Part shown: positions 1-5,505 of the stretch, one piece after another
How positions within the stretch are numbered: the first letter of the stretch is position 1
Layout: the number at the start of each line of letters is the position of its first letter
Origin: Burkholderiaceae bacterium
GTDB lineage: Bacteria > Pseudomonadota > Gammaproteobacteria > Burkholderiales > Burkholderiaceae
Direction of reading: 5' to 3'
DNA: 5,505 bases
Assembly (NCBI GenBank): GCA_021166835.1
Contig: JAJPEN010000043.1
Coordinates: 1 to 5,505, forward strand
Notes under the pieces: generated by a model
The model's input: only the letters and a program-made list of their open reading frames with translations
Told to the model about the DNA's origin: nothing
The model's database searches: none
Program-made: the position numbers and the translations under genes

Positions 1-1340
<1,340 letters not shown>

Positions 1341-1445
1341 GAACACTCCGTGTCTAGCGGGAGACAATGGAAACGGGGATGCGGCGGCCCGCAGCGGGGG
1401 TCGCGCAGAAGACGGTTGCGTAGGGCGAGGCTGCCGATGAGAGAA

Positions 1446-1460
1446 GCCCGCGGGGCGGGC
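1446..1460 (-). terminator. Candidate attenuator hairpin before rpoB
   Basis: In the transcript GCCCGC (1460-1455) can pair with GCGGGC (1451-1446) around a three-base loop. It is followed at once by the pyrimidine run TTCTCTC. The stem is short but all G/C, and the tail is T-rich rather than a clean U-tract, so this would be a weak, leaky stop. It sits about 105 nt before the rpoB start, in the gap where E. coli has a partial terminator that lowers rpoBC expression relative to rplJL. The attenuator role is inferred from position and shape only. Confidence 0.35.
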
Positions 1461-1497
1461 CATCCCGGAACGACTTTCCGGACATCGAGGCTCCGGA

Positions 1498-1540
1498 GAA
1501 CGGGGTTTGCCGGCGCCTGGCAAGCCGGCAAACCGCGTTC
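1498..1540 (-). other. Long hairpin in rplL-rpoB gap, possible RNA processing site
   Basis: An inverted repeat with arms 1498-1514 and 1524-1540 pairs at 16 of 17 positions; the only mismatch is G1503/G1535, and the inner 11 bp (1504-1514 with 1524-1534) are perfect. The loop is nine bases (1515-1523). No U-tract follows in the transcript, so it is not an ordinary intrinsic terminator. A long, nearly perfect stem in this gap resembles the position of the RNase III cleavage site between rplL and rpoB in E. coli, which separates the ribosomal protein message from rpoBC. That role is inferred; the fold itself is plain in the sequence. Confidence 0.5.
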
Positions 1541-1638
1541 CCGTGCAGGGCACGGAAGACGCGGACGCAACCCGGCCGGGCCGCGCACCCTTGCGGGCGG
1601 GCGGTCGACACGGGTCGCGGGCGACGGAGCGACAACGC

Positions 1639-2019
1639 TTACTTGATCTCCACTTTCGCGCCGGCGTCGTCGAGCTGCTTCTTCAGCGCCTCGGCGTCGG
1701 CCTTCGAGATGCCTTCCTTGACGGCCTTCGGTGCGCCGTCGACGAGATCCTTGGCCTCCTTCAGGCCCAAGCCGGTCGCCGCGCGGACGACCTTGATGAC
1801 CTCGACTTTCTTCTCGCCGGCGCCCAGCAGCATCACCGTGAATTCGGTCTGCTCCTCGGCGGCGGGGGCGGCGGCAGCGGCGGCGGCCGGTGCGGCAGCA
1901 ACGGCGGCGGCTGCAGCCGACACGCCGAACTTGTCTTCCATCTGCTTGATCAGCTCGGACAGCTCGAGCACGGTCATGCCGGCGATCGCGTCGAGGATCT
2001 CTTCCTTGTTCAGTGCCAT
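1639..2019 (-). CDS. rplL: Ribosomal protein L7/L12 (bL12)
   Basis: Stalk protein of the 50S subunit. Dimers hang on L10 and recruit and stimulate GTPase factors such as EF-Tu and EF-G. At 126 aa it is close to the E. coli length (about 120). The N-terminal dimerisation and L10-binding helices are residues 1-33 ([20 protein letters not shown] onward). A very Ala/Pro-rich hinge covers about 34-54. The C-terminal factor-binding domain starts at TEFTVMLL (58-65) and carries the conserved [10 protein letters not shown] (70-79) and [20 protein letters not shown] (83-102) segments, ending in VEIK. The start is fixed by the conserved N-terminus; the best ribosome binding site is GGAG (2030-2033), ten bases upstream and so spaced rather widely. 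It lies 69 nt after rplJ and is surely co-transcribed with it. The stop is TAA. Confidence 0.98.
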   Translation of the reverse strand: MALNKEEILDAIAGMTVLELSELIKQMEDKFGVSAAAAAVAAAPAAAAAAAPAAEEQTEFTVMLLGAGEKKVEVIKVVRAATGLGLKEAKDLVDGAPKAVKEGISKADAEALKKQLDDAGAKVEIK

Positions 2020-2088
2020 TTCCCGGTTACTCCGTACGGTTCGGTTCGATTGCGTTTGGTGGAAATCGGATCGGGGTTCGCCTTGAGC

Positions 2089-2619
2089 TCAGGCGCCCGC
2101 CTGCTCTTTCTGGTCGCGCACGGCGGCCAGGGTGCGGGCAAAACGCGCCGGCACCTCGTTGAGCGTGCGAACGAACTGGGCGATCGGCGCCTGCATCGTG
2201 CCGAGCAGCTTCGCCAGCAACTCCTCGCGGCTGGGCATCGTCGCGAGCGCCTTCACGCCGTTCTCGTCGAGAACGGAGTTGGCCATCGCGCCTGCCTTCA
2301 GCTGCAGCTTGTCGTTGCCCTTGGCGAAGTCGTTCAGCACCTTCGCGGCCGACACCGGATCGCTCGAGAAGCCGTAGATCAGCGGCCCGACCATGCGGTC
2401 GGACAGCCCTTCGAACGGCGTCCCGGCGACGGCGCGGCGCGCGAGCGTGTTCTTCAACACGCGCAGGTACACGCCCTGCCCCCGCGCCTGCTTGCGCAGC
2501 GCGGTGATCGCTCCGACTTCCAGACCTCGGTACTCGGCGACGACGATCGCCTGCGCCTTCGCCACTGCGGCGGAGACTTCGGCGACGACGGTCGCTTTCG
2601 CTTCTCGGTTCAGAGCCAT
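2089..2619 (-). CDS. rplJ: Ribosomal protein L10 (uL10)
   Basis: Base of the ribosomal stalk. L10 binds 23S rRNA beside L11 and holds L7/L12 dimers through its C-terminal helix. The product is 176 aa, slightly longer than the roughly 165 aa of E. coli. The N-terminal domain shows [20 protein letters not shown] (7-26), [16 protein letters not shown] (28-43) and the typical [10 protein letters not shown] segment (54-63). The L12-binding helix would be about residues 140-172 ([20 protein letters not shown]). The start is supported by GGAAG (2625-2629) five bases upstream and by the conserved MALNRE N-terminus. It is preceded by a long structured leader (2722-2839) that should let the L10-L12 complex repress its own translation. 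A five-base-pair hairpin (2637-2649) sits just before the ribosome binding site. The stop is TGA. Confidence 0.98.
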   Translation of the reverse strand: MALNREAKATVVAEVSAAVAKAQAIVVAEYRGLEVGAITALRKQARGQGVYLRVLKNTLARRAVAGTPFEGLSDRMVGPLIYGFSSDPVSAAKVLNDFAKGNDKLQLKAGAMANSVLDENGVKALATMPSREELLAKLLGTMQAPIAQFVRTLNEVPARFARTLAAVRDQKEQAGA

Positions 2620-2721
2620 TGCTTCTTCCAGAATGTGGCGCTACGCGCCGGTGAAGCGGCGTTTCCGAGTCCGAGTCCTTCGAACCGGTCGTTGCGGACC
2701 GTTCCGGTGAAACTCTCGCTT

Positions 2722-2839
2722 CGGGTTCCGCCATCTGCGCAGGGTGCGGACTTCGCTTCGCGCTCGCGCGCTCAGCGGGTCCGCGGATTAAGGCTTCGGG
2801 CCTTGCGGCCTTCGACGCCCTGCGGTCTTTGACAACCCG
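2722..2839 (-). promoter_or_regulatory. L10 leader: autoregulatory mRNA structure for rplJL
   Basis: In E. coli the L10-(L12)4 complex binds the rplJ leader and represses rplJL. The transcript here carries the same core: GTCAAAGACCG (2833-2823) on the 5' side and GCAGATGG (2738-2731) on the 3' side. These are closed outside by CGGGTT/AACCCG (2839-2834 with 2727-2722) and inside by CGCAGGG/CCCTGCG (2824-2818 with 2744-2738). A CTTAATCC linker (2792-2785) also matches my memory of the E. coli leader. The interior holds two arms: GGCC-GCAA-GGCC (2810-2799), and a longer arm (2784-2746) of 6+4+4 bp with a tandem GA/GA internal loop and a GCGA tetraloop. The 3' end lies about 100 nt before the rplJ start. 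The assignment rests on recalled motif resemblance and visible pairing. Confidence 0.8.
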
Positions 2840-2950
2840 CGGGCCGGCTGCTTCGTCTCGCGGGAGATCCCGCTCGGCTCGGCGGCCGGCTCGCGGCCCA
2901 AAGTTCCTTCTGCTGCGTACGGCTTCCCTCGTTGCCGCTCGCTCGTGCGT
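2840..2950 (-). other. Rest of the rplA-rplJ gap; one small hairpin, no promoter recognised
   Basis: This GC-rich stretch lies between the rplA stop and the L10 leader. It contains a short hairpin with arms 2860-2865 and 2868-2873 (GCGGGA/TCCCGC, more realistically 5 bp with a four-base loop). It also has an 8-bp direct repeat, GGCCGGCT on the plus strand, at 2842-2849 and 2884-2891. E. coli has a promoter for rplJ in this gap; I see no convincing -35/-10 pair here, and no U-tract that would end the rplKA message. I find no reading frame of merit. Confidence 0.4.
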
Positions 2951-3664
2951 TCAGGCGGCCGCGGCAGCGGCGGCCGAGAACGAGGCCGTGTCGATCTTCA
3001 CGCCGATGCCCATCGTGCTCGACACCGCCACCTTGCGCAGGTAGATGCCTTTCGACGCTGCCGGCTTGGCGCGGTTCAGCGCCCCGACCAGCGCGCGCAG
3101 GTTCGTCTCGAGCTGCTCGACGCCGAACGAAGCGCGGCCGATCGACGCGTGCACGATGCCGGCCTTGTCGGTGCGGTACTGCACCTGGCCCGCTTTGGCG
3201 TTCTTCACCGCGGTGGCGACGTCGGGCGTGACCGTGCCGACCTTCGGGTTCGGCATCAGGCCGCGCGGGCCGAGGATCTGGCCCAGCGTGCCGACGACTT
3301 TCATCGCATCGGGCGAAGCGACGACCACGTCGAAGTTCAGGTTGCCCGCACGCACCTGCTCGGCGAGGTCTTCCATGCCGACGATGTCGGCGCCCGCCGC
3401 ACGCGCGGCCTCGGCCTTCTCGCCCTGCGTGAACACCGCGACGCGCACGCTCCTGCCCGTGCCCGCCGGCAGCACGACCGAGCCGCGCACGACCTGATCG
3501 GACTTCTTCGGGTCGACGCCGAGCTGCACGGCGACGTCGATCGACTCGTCGAACTTCGCAGTGGCGGTGGTCTTCACCGTCTGCAGCGCATCGGCGAGCG
3601 CGTAGATCTTCTGCCGGTCGACGCCGGCGCGGATCGCCTTCTGGCGTTTCGTGAGTCCGGCCAT
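2951..3664 (-). CDS. rplA: Ribosomal protein L1 (uL1)
   Basis: Forms the L1 stalk at the tRNA exit site of the 50S subunit; in bacteria it also represses translation of the rplKA message by binding its leader. The product is 237 aa, near the family norm of about 230. Segments typical of L1 are [21 protein letters not shown] (38-57) with [11 protein letters not shown] (60-70), the signature [20 protein letters not shown] (127-146) and [12 protein letters not shown] (161-172), then the return to domain I with [21 protein letters not shown] (205-225). The C-terminus ends in seven consecutive alanines, a small extension. Its ATG overlaps the rplK stop by one base (TAATG). A perfect GGAGG (3672-3676) lies seven bases upstream inside rplK, so translation is probably coupled. 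The stop is TGA. Confidence 0.98.
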   Translation of the reverse strand: MAGLTKRQKAIRAGVDRQKIYALADALQTVKTTATAKFDESIDVAVQLGVDPKKSDQVVRGSVVLPAGTGRSVRVAVFTQGEKAEAARAAGADIVGMEDLAEQVRAGNLNFDVVVASPDAMKVVGTLGQILGPRGLMPNPKVGTVTPDVATAVKNAKAGQVQYRTDKAGIVHASIGRASFGVEQLETNLRALVGALNRAKPAASKGIYLRKVAVSSTMGIGVKIDTASFSAAAAAAA

Positions 3665-4095
3665 TACACGCCCTCCACGGTGATGCCCATGCTCGCCGCC
3701 GATCCGGCGATGCTGCGCACGGCGGCGTCCAGGTCGGCCGCGGTGAGGTCGGGCATCTTCGCCTTCGCGATTTCCTCGGCCTGCGCGCGCGTGATCGTTC
3801 CGACCTTGTCGGTATGCGGCTTGGCCGAGCCCTTGTCGATCTTCGCCGCCTTCTTGATGAGCACCGTCGCGGGCGGTGTCTTCATCACGAAGGTGAAGCT
3901 CTTGTCGGCGTAGGCGGTGATGACGACCGGAATGGGCAAGCCGGGCTCCATTCCCTGCGTCTGCGCGTTGAACGCCTTGCAGAACTCCATGATGTTCAGG
4001 CCGCGCTGACCGAGCGCGGGCCCGATGGGCGGCGCCGGATTGGCCTTGCCGGCCGGCACCTGCAGCTTCACGTAACCGGTGATCTTCTTCGCCAT
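3664..4095 (-). CDS. rplK: Ribosomal protein L11 (uL11)
   Basis: L11 binds the GTPase-associated region of 23S rRNA with L10, helps factor turnover, and is needed for RelA activation and thiostrepton action in bacteria. The 143 aa match the usual length. The N-terminal domain (about 1-70) has the Lys/Pro-rich signature [20 protein letters not shown] (17-36), including P22 and P23, which correspond to the thiostrepton-contact region. The C-terminal rRNA-binding domain (about 71-143) includes [15 protein letters not shown] and ends [21 protein letters not shown] (4103-4107) lies seven bases before the ATG. It is first in the rplKA pair, 105 nt after nusG, and its leader has two hairpins, one of them a candidate L1 target. 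The stop overlaps the rplA start by one base. Confidence 0.98.
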   Translation of the reverse strand: MAKKITGYVKLQVPAGKANPAPPIGPALGQRGLNIMEFCKAFNAQTQGMEPGLPIPVVITAYADKSFTFVMKTPPATVLIKKAAKIDKGSAKPHTDKVGTITRAQAEEIAKAKMPDLTAADLDAAVRSIAGSAASMGITVEGV

Positions 4096-4121
4096 GCGGT
4101 GGCTCCTGGGTGAGTGCGAAC

Positions 4122-4152
4122 GTCCCGTGCTTCCGGATGTGCCCGGCGGGAC
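4122..4152 (-). promoter_or_regulatory. Candidate L1-binding translational operator upstream of rplK
   Basis: The transcript folds as GTCCCG (4152-4147), CCGG (4146-4143), a six-base loop (4142-4137), CCGG (4136-4133), then AAGCA unpaired on the 3' side (4132-4128) and CGGGAC (4127-4122). Two short helices joined by a one-sided loop, 14 nt before the rplK ribosome binding site, is the kind of fold L1 recognises in 23S rRNA and in its own message. L1 is known to repress the L11 operon through this leader. The pairing is visible; the L1 assignment is inferred from shape and place. Confidence 0.5.
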
Positions 4153-4160
4153 TCCTCGAT

Positions 4161-4196
4161 GGGGCGCCGAAGCGTCACGCTTCGGAACCGCGCCCC
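4161..4196 (-). other. Strong hairpin just after nusG
   Basis: In the transcript GGGGCG (4196-4191) pairs with CGCCCC (4166-4161), and CCGAAGCG (4185-4178) pairs perfectly with CGCTTCGG (4174-4167) around a three-base loop. Five unpaired bases (4190-4186) sit on the 5' side. This makes 14 bp in total, starting four bases after the nusG stop. The following bases are ATCGAGG, with no U-tract, so an ordinary intrinsic terminator is unlikely. It may protect or process the nusG 3' end, or be part of the rplK leader. Its function is unknown. Confidence 0.5.
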
Positions 4197-4200
4197 GACT

Positions 4201-4734
4201 TCAAACCTTCTCGACCTGACCGAACTCCAGCTCGACCGGCGTGGCACGACCGAAGATCGTGACCGACACGCGCAGGCGGCTCTTGTCGTAGTTGACTTCC
4301 TCGACGTTGCCGTTGAAGTCGGTGAACGGACCCTCGCGCACGCGGACCATTTCGCCGACCTCGAACAGCGTCTTCGGCCGCGGCTTCTCGACGCCTTCCT
4401 GCATCTGCGCCATGATCTTCTCGACCTCCTTCTCGGAGATCGGGCTCGGGCGGTTGCCGGTGCCGCCGATGAAGCCGGTGACCTTGTTCGTGTGCTTGAC
4501 GAGATGCCAGGTGGCGTCGTCCATCTCCATCTCGACGAGCACGTAGCCAGGGAAGAAGCGCCGCTCGGTGATCGTGCGCTGCCCGCCCTTCATCTCGACG
4601 ACTTCCTCGGTGGGCACCAGGATGCGGCCGAACTTCTCGCCCATTCCGGCGCGGTCGGCGCGTTCCCGGATCGCCCGTGCGACGCTCTTCTCCATGCCGG
4701 AGTAGGCGTGCACCACGTACCAGCGCTTGCTCAT
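4201..4734 (-). CDS. nusG: Transcription elongation/antitermination factor NusG
   Basis: NusG binds RNA polymerase through its N-terminal NGN domain and contacts Rho or ribosomal protein S10 through its C-terminal KOW domain, linking transcription to termination or translation. The product is 177 aa (E. coli about 181). The NGN domain starts at [15 protein letters not shown] (4-18) and includes [15 protein letters not shown] (57-71) and [16 protein letters not shown] (85-100). The KOW domain (about 123-177) has [21 protein letters not shown] and [19 protein letters not shown]161 aligns with the E. coli Phe that contacts S10/Rho. The reading frame stays open upstream to 5178, but MSKRWYVV is the family start. 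It overlaps the secE stop by one base (TGATG). A GGTGGA (4742-4747) at seven bases is the probable ribosome binding site, so coupling to secE is likely. Confidence 0.98.
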   Translation of the reverse strand: MSKRWYVVHAYSGMEKSVARAIRERADRAGMGEKFGRILVPTEEVVEMKGGQRTITERRFFPGYVLVEMEMDDATWHLVKHTNKVTGFIGGTGNRPSPISEKEVEKIMAQMQEGVEKPRPKTLFEVGEMVRVREGPFTDFNGNVEEVNYDKSRLRVSVTIFGRATPVELEFGQVEKV

Positions 4735-5117
4735 CAACGATTCCACCCGAGAATGAGGTCGTACAGCGTGAACTCGAGCGTCTTGTCGACCAGCCACAGG
4801 AACAGCGCCATCGCCACGACGAACGCGAAGACGATCAGGGTGACCTGCGTCGTTTCCTTGCGGTCGGGCCAGTAGACGCGTTTCGTCTCGCTCCAGGAGT
4901 CGCGGGCGAACGCGAAGAAGCGATGCCCCGGCCCGGAGGTGTACGCGATGCCCGCGCCGACGACGAGCCCGGCGATCACGGCGCCCACGCGCGCGATCGT
5001 CGGTTGCTGCGCGAGCCAGTAGAAGCCGATGACGCCGGCAACGACGGCTGCGATGGCCAGGACGACCTTCGCGCGGTCGGCGCCGCTGGTCACGTTTTCG
5101 ATCGTCTGATTCGACAT
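4734..5117 (-). CDS. secE: Preprotein translocase subunit SecE
   Basis: Essential inner-membrane subunit of the SecYEG channel that clamps SecY. At 127 aa it is the long, three-helix form seen in E. coli. I place transmembrane helices at about 17-36 ([20 protein letters not shown]), 42-60 ([19 protein letters not shown]) and 92-110 ([19 protein letters not shown]). The conserved cytoplasmic amphipathic and hinge segment lies between the last two, with [18 protein letters not shown] at 74-91, the family signature. The ribosome binding site is weak: the best candidate is GAGCGG (5126-5131), eight bases before ATG. It starts 31 nt after the mature 3' end of tRNA-Trp, so it is probably on the same transcript, and it overlaps nusG by one base. 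Confidence 0.97.
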   Translation of the reverse strand: MSNQTIENVTSGADRAKVVLAIAAVVAGVIGFYWLAQQPTIARVGAVIAGLVVGAGIAYTSGPGHRFFAFARDSWSETKRVYWPDRKETTQVTLIVFAFVVAMALFLWLVDKTLEFTLYDLILGWNR

Positions 5118-5148
5118 CCGGATGGCCGCTCGACGCGACCCGTTGTAT

Positions 5149-5224
5149 TGGCAGGGGCAGAGGGAATCGAACCCCCAACCTTCGGTTTTGGAGACCGACG
5201 CTCTGCCAGTTGAGCTATGCCCCT
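5149..5224 (-). tRNA. tRNA-Trp (anticodon CCA)
   Basis: A 76-nt cloverleaf. The acceptor stem is AGGGGCA (5224-5218) with TGCCCCT (5159-5153), followed by discriminator G and an encoded CCA (5151-5149). The D arm contains AGCTCAACTGGCAGAGC. The anticodon stem TCGGT/ACCGA closes the loop CTCCAAA, giving anticodon CCA for the Trp codon UGG. The T arm contains GGGGGTTCGATTCCCTC. It lies between tuf and secE, an arrangement I associate with betaproteobacteria, and is probably cut out of a longer transcript. Confidence 0.97.
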
Positions 5225-5236
5225 GGGGAACTACAA

Positions 5237-5264
5237 GTGAAGGGTGAAGGGTAAAGGGTGAAGG
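5237..5264. repeat. Tandem heptamer array, four units of GTGAAGG
   Basis: Four back-to-back 7-bp units read on the plus strand: GTGAAGG, GTGAAGG, GTAAAGG, GTGAAGG (5237, 5244, 5251, 5258). Only the third differs, by one base. The array starts 12 bp beyond the 5' end of tRNA-Trp, in the tuf-tRNA gap. Related units in the opposite orientation occur at 5301-5321, so the two blocks form an inverted repeat. Such short tandem units can change copy number by slippage. Confidence 0.85.
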
Positions 5265-5321
5265 GCAACAGCCTCGACGACGATTCGCGCCGCGCTCTTG
5301 CCTTTCCCCTTCACCCTTGAC
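5237..5321 (-). repeat. Imperfect inverted repeat in the tuf to tRNA-Trp gap
   Basis: The right arm (5299-5321), read in reverse complement, is GTCAAGG GTGAAGG GGAAAGG CAA. It matches left-arm heptamers 1-3 (5237-5257) with two mismatches; the fourth left heptamer is left over, and GCAA (5265-5268) pairs with TTGC (5299-5302). The transcript could thus form a stem of over 20 bp with a bulged heptamer and a loop of about 30 nt, starting ten bases past the tuf stop. No U-tract follows, so termination is not evident. It might instead affect processing of the tuf-tRNA precursor. The pairing is seen in the sequence; the role is inferred. Confidence 0.65.
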
Positions 5322-5330
5322 CTTTCCTTT

Positions 5331-5505
5331 TTACTCGACCACCTTGGTGACCACCCCCGCGCCCACCGTGCGCCCGCCCTCGCGGATCGCAAAGCGCAGC
5401 CCCTGCTCCATCGCGATCGGCGCGATCAGGCTCACCGTCATCTTCACGTTGTCGCCCGGCATCACCATCTCCGTGCCCTCGGGCAGCGCCACCGACCCCG
5501 TCACG
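5331..5505 (-). CDS. tuf: Elongation factor Tu, C-terminal end (starts outside window)
   Basis: GTPase that delivers aminoacyl-tRNA to the ribosomal A site. Only the last 57 codons and a TAA stop are present. They translate to [15 protein letters not shown], then [20 protein letters not shown] and [17 protein letters not shown], ending TKVVE. This is the end of beta-barrel domain 3, collinear with E. coli EF-Tu, which ends in [13 protein letters not shown]. The GTPase domain is outside the window. Many proteobacteria have two near-identical tuf copies, and the one next to secE is usually called tufB, but the sequence alone cannot say which copy this is. The frame is intact to the edge. Confidence 0.97.
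   Translation of the reverse strand, partial: VTGSVALPEGTEMVMPGDNVKMTVSLIAPIAMEQGLRFAIREGGRTVGAGVVTKVVE

Noticed and set aside
1354..1635. Small minus-strand frame in the rplL-rpoB gap
   Set aside because: It shows no recognisable protein features; the gap is better explained by RNA structure upstream of rpoB.
2032..2039. CCGTACGG palindrome between rplJ and rplL
   Set aside because: Eight bases with no loop is expected by chance in such GC-rich DNA and cannot form a useful hairpin.
2027..2734. 235-codon minus-strand frame overlapping rplJ
   Set aside because: It is an out-of-frame reading of rplJ and its leader, Arg-rich with no homology; rplJ in the other frame is certain.
1507..2832. 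441-codon open frame on the plus strand opposite rplL and rplJ
   Set aside because: It lies antisense to two certain ribosomal protein genes and the L10 leader; its composition is that of a GC-rich shadow with no recognisable domain.
2945..3913. 322-codon open frame on the plus strand opposite rplA and rplK
   Set aside because: It is Arg/His/Asp-rich, as antisense frames of GC-rich genes are, with no family resemblance.
4201..5178. 325-codon reading of nusG with a start far upstream
   Set aside because: The extra N-terminal residues come from secE and tRNA sequence in another frame; the conserved NusG start is the ATG at 4734.
5225..5260. Possible promoter for tRNA-Trp/secE (TTTACC and TGTAGT on the minus strand)
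   Set aside because: The spacing between the boxes is about 14 bases, too short, and the boxes arise from the heptamer repeat.

Overview
The window is a GC-rich stretch of bacterial core chromosome with every gene on the minus strand. In transcription order (right to left) it reads: 3' end of tuf (EF-Tu), tRNA-Trp(CCA), secE, nusG, rplK (L11), rplA (L1), rplJ (L10), rplL (L7/L12), and the first 446 codons of rpoB. This is the classic tuf-secE-nusG-rplKAJL-rpoBC translation/transcription cluster. A tRNA-Trp with encoded CCA between tuf and secE, a three-helix SecE of 127 aa, and the protein sequences suggest a betaproteobacterium (Burkholderiales or Rhodocyclales-like). This placement is inferred from family resemblance, not from a search.

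Right part (5505-4201): EF-Tu ends at 5331. A 106-bp gap follows, carrying tandem heptamers and a large imperfect inverted repeat, then tRNA-Trp. SecE (protein export) and NusG (transcription elongation) overlap by one base.

Middle (4200-2620): a 105-nt leader before rplK contains two strong hairpins. One is a good candidate for the L1 translational operator. rplK and rplA overlap by one base, with a perfect GGAGG in the end of rplK. The 331-nt gap between rplA and rplJ holds an RNA that looks like the L10 autoregulatory leader: conserved core, outer stem and two GNRA-capped arms.

Left part (2619-1): rplJ and rplL encode the ribosomal stalk. A 298-nt gap follows, with a long near-perfect hairpin and a second GC hairpin followed by a pyrimidine tract. 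These lie where enterics have the rplL-rpoB attenuator and RNase III site. rpoB then runs off the window edge.

The genes are intact and ordinary, and I see no undescribed protein system. The points worth a second look are in the RNA between genes. Long plus-strand reading frames over the ribosomal protein genes are GC-driven shadows.
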